Source: Gemmatirosa kalamazoonensis
GTDB taxonomy: Bacteria; Gemmatimonadota; Gemmatimonadetes; Gemmatimonadales; Gemmatimonadaceae
NCBI RefSeq assembly: GCF_000522985.1
Contig: NZ_CP007128.1
Span: 5,192,220 to 5,256,219, forward strand
Reading direction: 5' to 3'
DNA length: 64,000 nucleotides
A program made the position numbers and the translations under genes. The notes beneath the pieces were generated by a model. The model saw only the letters and a program-made list of their open reading frames with translations, did not search any database and was not told the origin of the DNA. Within the stretch, counting starts at the first letter, position 1. Every line of letters begins with the position of its first letter. Shown here one piece after another: positions 50,626 through 60,119 of the stretch.

Positions 50626-53153
50626 GGGGTGGATCGGTACAGACGCTGCGCCGCGTTCGCGACGTAGACGAACATCGCGGCCTCGGGGATGACGTACTCC
50701 CCCTCGTACCAGAGGAACGGCCAGTCCTCCTTCAGCTCGGGGAAGTCGGGCTTCACGATCAGCACGCCCGGCACCACGCCGCCCGGGATGAACGAGTAGT
50801 CCGCGCGATTGTTGCCGTACGCCACCGTCTTGCTGTGCGCGCCGACGCCGGACACGAGCGACGTGCTCGATGCCGGATGCGCGCCGAGCAGGAAGTCGAC
50901 GGCGCGCAGCACGTGCTCCGCGCCGATGATCTCCGGAAAGGCCTCGTGGAGCACGGCGTTGCGCATCGCGAAGCCGAGCACCGCGCCGCTCCCCGCCCAT
51001 CCGCCCGTCGTGATCGGCACGCCGAACGGGTTCTGCGCGCTCGCCGCGTCGAGCCGGGTACGGTACGCGCGCACCGCACGCTCCACGCGCTCGCGCCACG
51101 ACGCGTCCATGAGCGGCATCGCCCGCACCGCGAGCTCGGCGTACCCGTCGAATCGCGACTCGATCGTCGGCCACATCGCGTCGAGCCGGCGCGCGTACTT
51201 CGCGTCGCGCGTCGTGATCAGCAGCTCCACCGCAGCCTTCAGCTCCTCGGCCTCGAGCGGGCCGCCGGTGGTGTTGCCGGCGCGGAAGACGATCGGCGTC
51301 TCGCGCGCGTGCTCCTCGTCCCACACGCGCGTCGCGGTGCGCAGGCACTCGTCGGCGAGCGCCGCGTCGCGCGCGCGCAGCACGCGGCTCGCCGCCGCGA
51401 GCGCCGCGATCGCGCCGTAGTCGAGCGGCGTGTTCTTGCTCGTGAACGCCATGCGGTCGTCGCTCGTCCCGGAGCGCCACCGCGCGCTGTCCACGGCGAG
51501 GCTGTCGAGCCGCGGATCCCAGACGAGGTTGTCCGTCATGGTGACCGCGTCGCCGAGGTGCGTGTACTGGCCCAGCGTCGGCTCGACGATGCCCGGGATG
51601 GCGTGTCCCACCGCGCGGTACTGCGCGAGCAGCGCGAGCGTGCCGTGCTCGATCTGCTGCACGACGTCGGGGACGCCGTCGGGGTGACGCAGGTCCACCC
51701 AGCGGCGGCGCTCGTCGACCGTCGTCTGATCCCAGTCGACGCCGAACGTCTCGCGCGCCTGTACGAGCGCGAGCACCGTCGCGTACTGGCTCTGCGTGCG
51801 GAGGTCGAAGTCGCCCGCGTCGTGCCACCCGCCGACGTTCAGCCCCGGGATGTGCTCACCGGGCGCGTACTTCGTGTCGGTCGTCGGCCCCTGCGCGTAG
51901 AGATCGAAGTGCACGTACGACGTCGGCGCCTGCCGAGCGTCGTCGAGATGCGGCGCCCCGTGCCACACGCGATAGCGGTCGTTCACGAGCACGTGGTCCA
52001 TCTGGACCGCGAGGTACGTGTCGAGCGACGGCTGCCACACGTCGGCGTACACGTCGCGCGCGATGCGGAACGGCTCCGACCGCGCCGCGCCGTACTCGAT
52101 CACGTACACGCCGGGCTCCTTCTCCGACGAGAAGTCGAATCGCGCGTAGTCGTAGCGGAGGTAGCGCCCCCACCGCACGGGCGCGCGCGCCACTCGTGGC
52201 GTCAGGCGCCCATCGGCCTCCACGCGCAGCAGCCGCGCGACCGGCCGCGCCGCGTCGTTCGGATCGGTCTCGATGACGGCGACCTTCGGCGCGTCGGGGA
52301 GATAGCCGACCTGCGAGTGCGCGATCACGGGCGGGCGCGTCCAGCCGGGGATGCGGTTCGGGATGAGGAGCCATTCCACCACCGCGCCCGTGCGACCCGC
52401 GGGGAGCAGCGTGCGCACCACGAACCAGCCGTTCTGCGCCTTGTTGCGGCCGTCGTACAGCGCGACCGTCGCGCCACCGCGCGCAGTGATCGTCACGCGC
52501 CGCTCGGCGTCCTCCGGCGCGAGCACCAGCGTGTGCCCGGACGCCATCGCCGACGCCTCGAGCCCGGGTACGCTGGTCGGCCCGCCGACGGCGTTGCCTA
52601 ACGGCGCGGGCGCGCGCTCGACCGCGCCGCTCTCGCGCCGCGGGAACAGCCCGGGTGCGCCGTCGGCGAGGTACGTCTTGCCGAAGTACGCGGACGGAAG
52701 GAACTCGATGTTGAGCCCCGCGCGCCCCACGAGCCGCTCGGGAAGCGGCGCGTCGAGCAGCACGCGCACGAGCACCCCGTCGCCGCTCGGCGACGCCTCC
52801 ACGCGGTACGAGAAGTCGTACGCGGGATACGACAGCCGCGCCGTGACGCGGCCGCTCGCCCGGTCCACGTCGCGCCCGACGAGCCGCGGCGTCGGGTCCC
52901 ACTGCTCCGGCGTCGGCGAGAGGCGCACGTCACCGTTCGTCGCCGTGCGCACGCCGTGGTGAATCAGCTCGACGCCGCTGATCTTCTCGTCGCCGAACTG
53001 CCCGTAGTAGTCGTTGAACACGAGCACGTCCGCCCCACGCCCGCGCAGCACACCGAGGCTGTCGACACGAAGCGGCTGCTGTGCCGCGAGCGCCGCCGGC
53101 ACCAGCCACGCCATGATCAGCACGAATCCGCGCGGATAGGTCCTGATCGTCAC
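50622..53153 (-). CDS. GH9 glycoside hydrolase with extra N-terminal domain
   Basis: An 843-residue exported enzyme. GTG 53153 overlaps the GH115 stop (GTGA); the signal peptide is RGFVLIMAWLVPAALAAQ. Residues about 30-265 form a beta-rich domain I cannot name (VLVFNDYYGQFGDEKISG, GLFPRRESGA). A cellulase N-terminal Ig-like domain follows (HSQVGYLPDAPKVAVIE), then the GH9 (alpha/alpha)6 core with GGWHDAGDFD (about 440-449), which supplies the catalytic Asp pair, and YEGEYVIPEAAMF with the acid Glu. GH9 enzymes are usually endoglucanases; in this cluster it may act on mixed or xyloglucan-type substrates. Confidence 0.92.
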   Translation of the reverse strand: MTIRTYPRGFVLIMAWLVPAALAAQQPLRVDSLGVLRGRGADVLVFNDYYGQFGDEKISGVELIHHGVRTATNGDVRLSPTPEQWDPTPRLVGRDVDRASGRVTARLSYPAYDFSYRVEASPSGDGVLVRVLLDAPLPERLVGRAGLNIEFLPSAYFGKTYLADGAPGLFPRRESGAVERAPAPLGNAVGGPTSVPGLEASAMASGHTLVLAPEDAERRVTITARGGATVALYDGRNKAQNGWFVVRTLLPAGRTGAVVEWLLIPNRIPGWTRPPVIAHSQVGYLPDAPKVAVIETDPNDAARPVARLLRVEADGRLTPRVARAPVRWGRYLRYDYARFDFSSEKEPGVYVIEYGAARSEPFRIARDVYADVWQPSLDTYLAVQMDHVLVNDRYRVWHGAPHLDDARQAPTSYVHFDLYAQGPTTDTKYAPGEHIPGLNVGGWHDAGDFDLRTQSQYATVLALVQARETFGVDWDQTTVDERRRWVDLRHPDGVPDVVQQIEHGTLALLAQYRAVGHAIPGIVEPTLGQYTHLGDAVTMTDNLVWDPRLDSLAVDSARWRSGTSDDRMAFTSKNTPLDYGAIAALAAASRVLRARDAALADECLRTATRVWDEEHARETPIVFRAGNTTGGPLEAEELKAAVELLITTRDAKYARRLDAMWPTIESRFDGYAELAVRAMPLMDASWRERVERAVRAYRTRLDAASAQNPFGVPITTGGWAGSGAVLGFAMRNAVLHEAFPEIIGAEHVLRAVDFLLGAHPASSTSLVSGVGAHSKTVAYGNNRADYSFIPGGVVPGVLIVKPDFPELKEDWPFLWYEGEYVIPEAAMFVYVANAAQRLYRSTP

Positions 53154-56134
53154 TTGTCGTCCGCCGCGCGGCTCGTGGTCACCGTGCCGCCGCCACGATG
53201 GTAGCTCTCCGGTGGGCCGAGGTACGTGCGCGGCAGGTCCGTCGTCGCGATGACGAGCTTCTGCAGCACGAGCCCCGGATCCACCATCCAGAGCTTCAGG
53301 ACGTGGTCGCCCGGCCGCGCGAGCTGGTGCTGCGTGACGTGGATCTTGATGCTGTTCGACACGCCCTGCTCCCACGCGCCGTTGCCGTCGGTGCGGCCGG
53401 AGCTCGACGAGTCGGCGTGGATGTTCACGATCTGCGGCGCCTCGTCGTCGAACGAGACGCCATAACGGATCCCCTGCCCGGCCGTGAAGTTCAGCGTCGG
53501 CGACACGAACGCGTGCACCGACACCGTGCCGCTGTCGAACATGAACACGCGGTACTCGAGCCGCGGCGACGCGCCGCCCGGCGTTACGCTCGCCGCCGTC
53601 ACCGGCGTCGGCGTCATCCCCGACAGCGTGCGGCCGAGGTCCGGGATGCGCTCCCACGTCACGGGCGACGCGTTCACCGCGCGCGTGAAGTGCTCGGCCT
53701 CCATCGACACGACGCCGCCTCCCTCGATGAAGCCGACGATGGCGTCGCGCTTCGGCGCCGGGGGATTGAACGCCGTCGCCTGCACCGTGACCCGCGCGCC
53801 GTTAGGCCCGACGACCGCGATCGTGCCCGGCGTGGTCCCCGCCGGCGCGCGCGACCAGTCCACCGTCACGGCGAGCCGCTGGTCCTTGGTGACCGTGCCC
53901 TTCTCCGGCGTCACGCGCAGCCACGGCGCAACGCTCGTCGCCGTGAACTCGAACGGCGCCGTGCCGCGGTCGAACACGTCGATGTGGTACGTCTGCCGCT
54001 GGAACGCGTCGAACGTCGGCAGCGTCGGCGGCGGCGGGCGGAAGAAGCCGGGCGGCGGTCCGCCACCGGGACCGCGCGGCGCCGGCGCGGGGCGGTTCTG
54101 CTCCACCATCGCGACGCCCATGTCGGCGGGCGCCGGCACCTGGATGACGTCGACGCGCGGCATCGCGTTGCGCGGCGGCTCCTGCCAGTACGTGTAGCCG
54201 ATGTGTGTCTGGTCCATCATGTGCGACCACTTCCCGCCGGCGAGCTGGGTGTTGTACCGCCGCGTGATCTCGGCGTCGCGGTCGAACAGGCGCCGCGCCG
54301 AGTCGGCGAGGTCGTTCGTGCTGGCGCGTCCCTCCTGCGCGTACACCCGGTTGCGCGCCACCGTGAAGTACAGCGCGTTCAGGTTCTGCATCGCCTGCAC
54401 CGGGTGCAGCACCAGCTCGTAGTACGCGTCCACATACGGCGCGGGGATCTCGTGCGACACGCGCTCGGCACGCGCGAGCAGCGAGTCCCAGTCGGCGGCC
54501 ACGCGCTCGGCCTCACCGTAGTTCACGAGGCTGAACGTCGCCGTGTCGAGCAGCTCCGGCTTGCGGCGGCCGGCGTACTTCAGGTACGTCGTCACGACGT
54601 CCGCGATCTCCGCCGCGTGCTCGGCGGGGAATTGCTGCGCCGCCCACCGGCGCGTCCACTCCGGCAGCCTGTCGGCGGTGACGGCGCGCGGGTTCCACGC
54701 GTAGTCGAGGAAGAACTGGATCGGCATCTCCATCGGCTTGAGATCGCCGACGTTCACCACCCAGATCCGGTTCGCGCCGTACTCGTACGCGAGCCGCATC
54801 TGCTCGAACACCCGCGCGATGGGGTTCGTGTTCAGCCACTTGTAGTTGCGCGGGCCGCCGACGTAGTCGAAGTGGTAGTAGATGCCGAAGCCCCCGGCGC
54901 GGCCGCGGTCCTTCGGGTTCGGCAGCCGCCGCAGGTTGCCCCAGTTGTCGTCCGAGAAGAGGAGCGTGACGTCGTCCGGCACGCGCATCCCCTTGTCGTA
55001 GTACTCCTGGACTTCCTTGTACAGCGCCCACAGCTGCGGCGTCTGCGCGGGATCCTTCCTCGTGACGTCGGCGATGATCTTCCGCTGGTCGGCGACGATG
55101 CGCTCCAGCAGCGCGACGTTGCTCTCGCCGTTCGTCGTCATGGGCCGGTCGCCGTCGCCGCGCATGCCGATCGTGACGACGTTCTCGCGCGACCCCATGC
55201 GCTCGATCCCCTTGCGCCAGAAGTCGCGGAGCGTGGAGTCGTTCACGCCGTAGTCCCACACACCCTTGCCGTAGCGGCGCCACTCCTGCTGCGCGCGCGT
55301 CATCGGCTCGTGGTGCGACGTGCCCATCACGATCCCGTACTCGTCGGCGAGCTTCGCGTTCAGCGAGTCGTCATCGGCGAACGCGTTCCCCCACATCGCA
55401 GGCCACAGGTAGTTGCCCTTCAGGCGCAGGATCAGCTCGAACATCTTCTCGTACACGACGTGGTTCACGCCGCCGAACTTCTCGCGCGTCCACCCCGAGA
55501 ACGCGGGCGCCTCGTCGTTGATGAAGATGCCGCGGTACTTCACCGCCGGCGTGCCCGCCGTGCGTCGGCCGGCCGCCACGTACAGCGCCTCGTGGCGCCG
55601 CACCGGCACGTCGGCCCACCAGTACCACGGCGACACACCGATCTGCGCCGACAGGTCGTAGATGCCGTAGATCGTGCCGCGCTTGTCGCTCCCTGCTATC
55701 ACGAGCGCGCGGTCCACGCCGGGCAGCGGCCGGTCCACCACCTGCAGGAGGTACGTCTCCCACCGGTTCGCCACGCCGCTCGTGTCGATCTTCCGCTCGC
55801 GCACGAGCCGGTCGACGAGCGGGCTGTGGCCGATCGTGCCGACGATCACCGCGCGATTCGCGTTAGGCGCCGAGTCCACCACGAGCCGCGGCGCCGCGCC
55901 GGTCACCCGCTGCAGGTCCGCGCGCAGGTCGGTCGCCGCGCGCAGCACGCCGGCGAAGTCCGCGCTGCTCGCGTACAGCGGCGCGGTGCGTCCGTCGGCC
56001 GCGAGCGCGAAGCGATCGCCGCCCGCGCGCGCCGTCACGTACGACGAGTCGGCCTGCGCGTCCGCGCGCGCGGCCGGAGCCGCGACGACACACGCCAGCG
56101 CCAGCCAACGAATGACGATCGACCGCGTGAGCAT
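53150..56134 (-). CDS. GH115 alpha-glucuronidase, exported
   Basis: A 994-residue enzyme that removes methylglucuronic acid from internal xylan units, unlike GH67, which needs terminal ones. Signal peptide MLTRSIVIRWLALACVVAAP, with GGAGGA before ATG 56134. Recognisable GH115 blocks: YRGIFINDEAPAFSGW, LKGNYLWPAMWGNAF, GTSHHEPMTRAQ, TIGMRGDGD and DNWGNLRRLP. A proline-rich linker (GPGGGPPPGFFRPPPP) near residue 680 leads to C-terminal beta domains typical of the family. It lies within an operon of overlapping genes with GH9 downstream and GH10 upstream. Confidence 0.94.
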   Translation of the reverse strand: MLTRSIVIRWLALACVVAAPAARADAQADSSYVTARAGGDRFALAADGRTAPLYASSADFAGVLRAATDLRADLQRVTGAAPRLVVDSAPNANRAVIVGTIGHSPLVDRLVRERKIDTSGVANRWETYLLQVVDRPLPGVDRALVIAGSDKRGTIYGIYDLSAQIGVSPWYWWADVPVRRHEALYVAAGRRTAGTPAVKYRGIFINDEAPAFSGWTREKFGGVNHVVYEKMFELILRLKGNYLWPAMWGNAFADDDSLNAKLADEYGIVMGTSHHEPMTRAQQEWRRYGKGVWDYGVNDSTLRDFWRKGIERMGSRENVVTIGMRGDGDRPMTTNGESNVALLERIVADQRKIIADVTRKDPAQTPQLWALYKEVQEYYDKGMRVPDDVTLLFSDDNWGNLRRLPNPKDRGRAGGFGIYYHFDYVGGPRNYKWLNTNPIARVFEQMRLAYEYGANRIWVVNVGDLKPMEMPIQFFLDYAWNPRAVTADRLPEWTRRWAAQQFPAEHAAEIADVVTTYLKYAGRRKPELLDTATFSLVNYGEAERVAADWDSLLARAERVSHEIPAPYVDAYYELVLHPVQAMQNLNALYFTVARNRVYAQEGRASTNDLADSARRLFDRDAEITRRYNTQLAGGKWSHMMDQTHIGYTYWQEPPRNAMPRVDVIQVPAPADMGVAMVEQNRPAPAPRGPGGGPPPGFFRPPPPTLPTFDAFQRQTYHIDVFDRGTAPFEFTATSVAPWLRVTPEKGTVTKDQRLAVTVDWSRAPAGTTPGTIAVVGPNGARVTVQATAFNPPAPKRDAIVGFIEGGGVVSMEAEHFTRAVNASPVTWERIPDLGRTLSGMTPTPVTAASVTPGGASPRLEYRVFMFDSGTVSVHAFVSPTLNFTAGQGIRYGVSFDDEAPQIVNIHADSSSSGRTDGNGAWEQGVSNSIKIHVTQHQLARPGDHVLKLWMVDPGLVLQKLVIATTDLPRTYLGPPESYHRGGGTVTTSRAADDK

Positions 56135-56163
56135 CGCTCCTCCTGGTTCGTCGGCGCGCCGGC

Positions 56164-57285
56164 TCAACCGCCGAGGGCGGTGCGCACCGCGGTGTACGTC
56201 GCCTTCGTGCCCAACGCGTCGTCGAACAACAGCGCCTGCCCCCATCCCGGGAACGTGGTGTTGATCCACGACTCGCCGTCGTTCACGCCCCACACCAGGA
56301 TCGCGTCGCACGCGCTCACGGCGAGGCACGCGGCCACGACGTCGCCGTACGCCTGCGCCTGCGCCGCGAGATCCGCGGCCGTGGCGCCCGGCGTCCGCAC
56401 GCGCACGTCGAGCTCCGTGATCTCGATCTTCAGCCCGAGCGCGGCGAAGCGATTGAACGTGTTCACCAGCGCCTGCCGCGACGGCGCCGTCGCCCCGCCG
56501 CCCACCTGCAGATGCGCCTGGAAGCCGATCCCGTCGATCGGCACGTTGCGGGCCTTCATCCCCTGGATCAGCGCGAACGCGGAGTCCTGCTTCGCCCCGG
56601 GGAATTCCAGGTTGTAGTCGTTGTAGAACAGCAGCGCGCCCGGATCCACTCGGCGCGCCTCCGTGAACGCGACGTCGATGTAGTCGCGGCCGAGCGCGGG
56701 CGCCCACGGCGAGCCGGTGGTGCGCAGCGACCCCGAGCCGTCGTTCAGCGCCTCGTTCACCACGTCCCACGCGTGGATCTTCCCCTTGTAGTGGCCGACG
56801 ACGCTGTCCACGTGCTCCTTCAGCAGCTGGCGGAGCGTGTCGGCGCTCCACGTCGCGCCGGTGAGCCACGTCGGGTTCTGCTGGTGCCAGGCGAGCGTGT
56901 GGCCGCGCACCTTCATGCCGTTCGTCTGCGCGAACGCGACGAGCGCGTCCGGGTTCGCCCAGCGGTACGTGAACCGCCCGTTGCGGTTGAGCGGCTCCCA
57001 CTTCATGACGTTGCCCGCGACGACCATGTCGAACTCGCGCGCGACGAGCGCGTTGTACGCCGCATCGTTCGCGAAGAACTTCGCGTCGAGCGCCACGCCG
57101 AACGACCGTCCCTTCGCCGCCGCCAGCTCGCGCAGCGGGCTCGCCGTCGTCGTCGGAGTCGTCGGTGTGGTGGGGGTCGTCGGTGTCGCGGGCGTGGTCG
57201 GCGTCGTCGGCGCATCGGACCCGCCACCGCATGCCGCGAGCGCGAGAAGTACGATCGTCGTCCAGGGAGTGTGCTTCTGCGTCAC
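56164..57285 (-). CDS. GH10 endo-beta-1,4-xylanase, lipoprotein
   Basis: A 373-residue xylanase. The lipobox LLALAACGGG anchors it at Cys19, and a low-complexity linker of TTP/TTPTTP repeats (residues 25-47) would let it project from the membrane. The catalytic acid is in AWDVVNEAL (about E176) and the nucleophile in IEITELDVR (about E289). HTLAWHQQNP and FYNDYNLE are GH10 signatures. No carbohydrate-binding module. It lies 22 bases downstream of the second GH10 gene and 29 bases upstream of GH115. Confidence 0.95.
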   Translation of the reverse strand: MTQKHTPWTTIVLLALAACGGGSDAPTTPTTPATPTTPTTPTTPTTTASPLRELAAAKGRSFGVALDAKFFANDAAYNALVAREFDMVVAGNVMKWEPLNRNGRFTYRWANPDALVAFAQTNGMKVRGHTLAWHQQNPTWLTGATWSADTLRQLLKEHVDSVVGHYKGKIHAWDVVNEALNDGSGSLRTTGSPWAPALGRDYIDVAFTEARRVDPGALLFYNDYNLEFPGAKQDSAFALIQGMKARNVPIDGIGFQAHLQVGGGATAPSRQALVNTFNRFAALGLKIEITELDVRVRTPGATAADLAAQAQAYGDVVAACLAVSACDAILVWGVNDGESWINTTFPGWGQALLFDDALGTKATYTAVRTALGG

Positions 57286-57307
57286 GGTGCTCGTCGGTGG
57301 AAGCCGC

Positions 57308-58462
57308 TCACATCGCCTGCCGACGCGCCGCCGCGAGCACCGCGTCGAACGCCGGCTTCGGCCGCCCCTGCCGGTCGAACAGCAGCGGCCAGTTCGTCCG
57401 CCCGCGCACCGGGAAGCCGTTCAGCCACGACGTGGCGTCGGTCACCCCCCAGAACGTCACGCGGTCGATGATGTCGCGGTGCTTCTCGTACACGGCGAAC
57501 AGCGCCGCGTACCGCCGCGCGAGCTGCTGCTGCACCGAGTCCGGGAGCGAGGCCGTGTACGGGTTCGACGCGGCGGCCATCTGCGCGCGCGCCGACACGT
57601 CGGCCGTGTTGCCTCCCATGGGACGCGGCAGCACGTCGACGTCGAGCTCCGTCACGTTCGCGTGGAAGCCCGCGGCGCCGATCGCCTGGAACATCGAGTC
57701 CACGAGCGCCACCGACGGCACGTTCGGGTCGAGCTTGTGGTGGTCCTGCGAGTTGATCGCCGCCACCGGGATCCCGGCCGCGCGGATGCGCTTCGCGAGC
57801 GCGATCGCGCCGTCGCGCTTCGCCGGCGTCGCGAGGTTGTAGTCGTTGTAGTACAGCTCCGCCGCCGGGTCCACCGCGTGCGCGTACTCGAACGCCTTCA
57901 CCACGAAGTCGTCGCCGATGATGCGGTACCACGGCGACTGCCGCATCGTGCCGTCCTCGTTCAGCGCCTCGTTCACGACGTCCCACCCCTTGATGCGCCC
58001 CTTGTAGCGCCCCATCACGTGCTCGATGTGGTCCTTCATGCGCGCGAGCAGCGCGTCGCGCGTGAGCGGCTGCCCCGCCGAGTCCTGGAACACCCAGCGC
58101 GGCGTCTGGCTGTGCCACACCAGCGTGTGCCCGACGATGAACATCCCGTTGCGCTCGCCGAACGCCACGTAGCGATCGCTCTGCGAGAAGTCGTACTCGT
58201 TCGGCCGCGGGTGCACGACCTCCCACTTCAGCACGTTCTCCGGCGTGATCGCATTGAAGTGCGTCTTCACGAGGCGCACGTCGACGCTGTCGGTCTCGTC
58301 GAACACGCGCGGCGCGATCGCGGTGCCGATCCGGAAGTCGTTCCGGAACGCGTTCTTGAGCGACGCCGCCGCGGGGCTCGGCGACGCCGACGGGTGGCCG
58401 CACGCGGCGGCCATGAGCGCACCGCACCACGCGGCGCGCACGAGAGAGCTCGTCGTCTTCAT
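57308..58462 (-). CDS. GH10 endo-beta-1,4-xylanase, second lipoprotein copy
   Basis: A 384-residue GH10 xylanase with lipobox ALMAAACGH near residue 21. Catalytic acid in GWDVVNEALN (about E165), nucleophile in NVTELDVDV (about E271), and HTLVWHSQTPRWVF in the substrate cleft. It differs considerably from its neighbour: no TTP linker, and a longer loop (LPRPMGGNTADVSARAQMA) after the nucleophile, as in XynB/Xyn10-like enzymes active on short xylo-oligosaccharides. The pair is thus probably an old paralogy with divided roles rather than a recent duplication. Confidence 0.95.
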   Translation of the reverse strand: MKTTSSLVRAAWCGALMAAACGHPSASPSPAAASLKNAFRNDFRIGTAIAPRVFDETDSVDVRLVKTHFNAITPENVLKWEVVHPRPNEYDFSQSDRYVAFGERNGMFIVGHTLVWHSQTPRWVFQDSAGQPLTRDALLARMKDHIEHVMGRYKGRIKGWDVVNEALNEDGTMRQSPWYRIIGDDFVVKAFEYAHAVDPAAELYYNDYNLATPAKRDGAIALAKRIRAAGIPVAAINSQDHHKLDPNVPSVALVDSMFQAIGAAGFHANVTELDVDVLPRPMGGNTADVSARAQMAAASNPYTASLPDSVQQQLARRYAALFAVYEKHRDIIDRVTFWGVTDATSWLNGFPVRGRTNWPLLFDRQGRPKPAFDAVLAAARRQAM

Positions 58463-58469
58463 GTCGACT

Positions 58470-59981
58470 TCACCGCGCGCTCGCGGCGGCTTCGGCGATC
58501 CCGGTGAACTCCGCGCGGCGTGCGCTCAGCTCGTCCTGGATCTGGATGTTGAGTGCCCGCGTGATGCGGTAGAACACCAGGCAGACGACGACCACGACGA
58601 GGAACAGCGCCGGGTACACGCTCGCCGTCATGCGGATCCCCTGCAGCGCCCGCGCGCTCTGCGCCGCGTTCGCCACGTAGCCGTAGCCCGAGAGCAGCCA
58701 GCCCGCGATCGCGCCGCCGAGGCTCAGCCCCGTCTTCAGGCCGAACAGGATCGTCGCGAACACCACGCCCGTCGTGCGCCGCCCCGTGCGCCACTCCGCG
58801 TAGTCGGCCACGTCGGCGAACATCGCCCAGATGAGCGGGATCGTCGGCGCGTACGACAGCGCGCGCAGCACCTCGAGCCCGAACGTCGCGCCGACTGCGT
58901 CGGCCGGCAGCAGGATGAACGCCGCGAGGAACAGCGCCGCGAGCGAGAAGCCCACCAGCGCCACCGCGCGCTTGCCGTAGCGCGCCGCCAGTGCCGTCGA
59001 CGCCACCACGCCCACGACGGTGACCGCCTGGCTCATGATGTTGAACAGGCTGAAGCCGACCGACGCCACGTTCGAGCGGTCCGCGTTCAGGATCAGCCCC
59101 AGCACGTTGAGCAGCGAGTGCCCGCCGTCCGGGCTCGCCGCCGTCGCCTGCGGCAGGCCGACCCGCTGGAGAAACGCGAGCAGCCGCGTCGGGTCGACGT
59201 AGTACTGGAAGTAGTAGAACATCGTGCCGCCGCGCATCGCCACGAACACGAAGTGCGAGATCGTCAGCACGAACATCGCGACCCACGGCCCGTTCTTCAG
59301 CAGCGCGGAGAAGTCGCGCTTCGGATCGGCGCGCTGCTCCTTCGGCGGCTGGATGCGCTCGCGCGACACCGCGAACGTGATGACGAAGCAGACGACGCAG
59401 ACGATCGCCCACAGCCCCATCGTCATCTGCCAGCCCTTCGCGTTGTTTCCCTGCCCCAGCTTCGCGACGAGCGGCAGCGTGAACCCGCCCACGATGAGCT
59501 GCGCGAGCATCGCCGCGACGAAGCGGTACGACGACAGCTTCGTGCGCTCGTCGCTGTCGCCCGTCATCACGCCGCCCATCGCGGAATACGGCGTGTTGTT
59601 CGCGGAGTACAGCGTCATGAGCAGCACGTTCGTCACCGCCGCCCACAGCACCTTTCCCGTCGTGCCGAATCCCGGCACCGTGTACGCGAGCACCATCACG
59701 ACGCCCCACGGCAGCGCCGTCCACAGCACCCATGGACGGAACTTCCCCCAGCGGGTGTTCGTGCGGTCCGCGAGCACGCCCATCATCGGGTCGAAGAACG
59801 CGTCCCACAGCCGGCCGACGAGCAGCATCGACCCCGCGACGGCAGCGCTGATCCCCAGCGTGTCCGTGTAGAAGTTGAGCTGGAACAGGATCATCGTCAT
59901 GAAGACGAAGTTCGCCGCGGCGTCGCCGAGGCTGTACCCCGCCTTCTCGATGAAGGATAGGCGTTCGGAGTGCTGAGCCAT
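58470..59981 (-). CDS. GPH-family (MelB/XynB-like) sugar:cation symporter
   Basis: A 503-residue inner-membrane transporter of the glycoside-pentoside-hexuronide family with about twelve helices. The N-terminal signature GYSLGDAAANFVFMTMILFQ and the cytoplasmic loop DRTNTRWGKFRPW are diagnostic. YSANNTPYSAMGG and ADVADYAEWRTGRRTTG are the other conserved GPH loops. By context it imports xylose, xylo-oligosaccharides or glucuronoxylo-oligosaccharides. ATG 59981 begins MAQHSERLSFIEKAGY at the family's usual start. It leads the six-gene operon down to galM; a hairpin (60001-60093) separates it from GH3. Confidence 0.93.
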   Translation of the reverse strand: MAQHSERLSFIEKAGYSLGDAAANFVFMTMILFQLNFYTDTLGISAAVAGSMLLVGRLWDAFFDPMMGVLADRTNTRWGKFRPWVLWTALPWGVVMVLAYTVPGFGTTGKVLWAAVTNVLLMTLYSANNTPYSAMGGVMTGDSDERTKLSSYRFVAAMLAQLIVGGFTLPLVAKLGQGNNAKGWQMTMGLWAIVCVVCFVITFAVSRERIQPPKEQRADPKRDFSALLKNGPWVAMFVLTISHFVFVAMRGGTMFYYFQYYVDPTRLLAFLQRVGLPQATAASPDGGHSLLNVLGLILNADRSNVASVGFSLFNIMSQAVTVVGVVASTALAARYGKRAVALVGFSLAALFLAAFILLPADAVGATFGLEVLRALSYAPTIPLIWAMFADVADYAEWRTGRRTTGVVFATILFGLKTGLSLGGAIAGWLLSGYGYVANAAQSARALQGIRMTASVYPALFLVVVVVCLVFYRITRALNIQIQDELSARRAEFTGIAEAAASAR

Positions 59982-60000
59982 GCGGTGGCTAGTTGTTGTG

Positions 60001-60093
60001 GACAGGATGAACAGGAGGGACAGGATGAGGACCAACAACGAAGGCACTGCACGTGTTGTTGGTTCTCATCCTGTCCGTCCTGTTCATCCTGTC
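60001..60093. repeat. Hairpin of GACAGGATG words between GH3 and transporter genes
   Basis: GACAGGATGAACAGGAGGGA (60001 on) and further words face their complements to 60093, 39-base arms with two mismatches, with CCAACAAC/GTTGTTGG at the tip. It is the third member of the family confined here to the xylan locus. Stop of GH3 lies about 25 bases beyond. Confidence 0.8.
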
Positions 60094-60119
60094 GAAAATG
60101 AACGGCGCCGTATCCTGTC

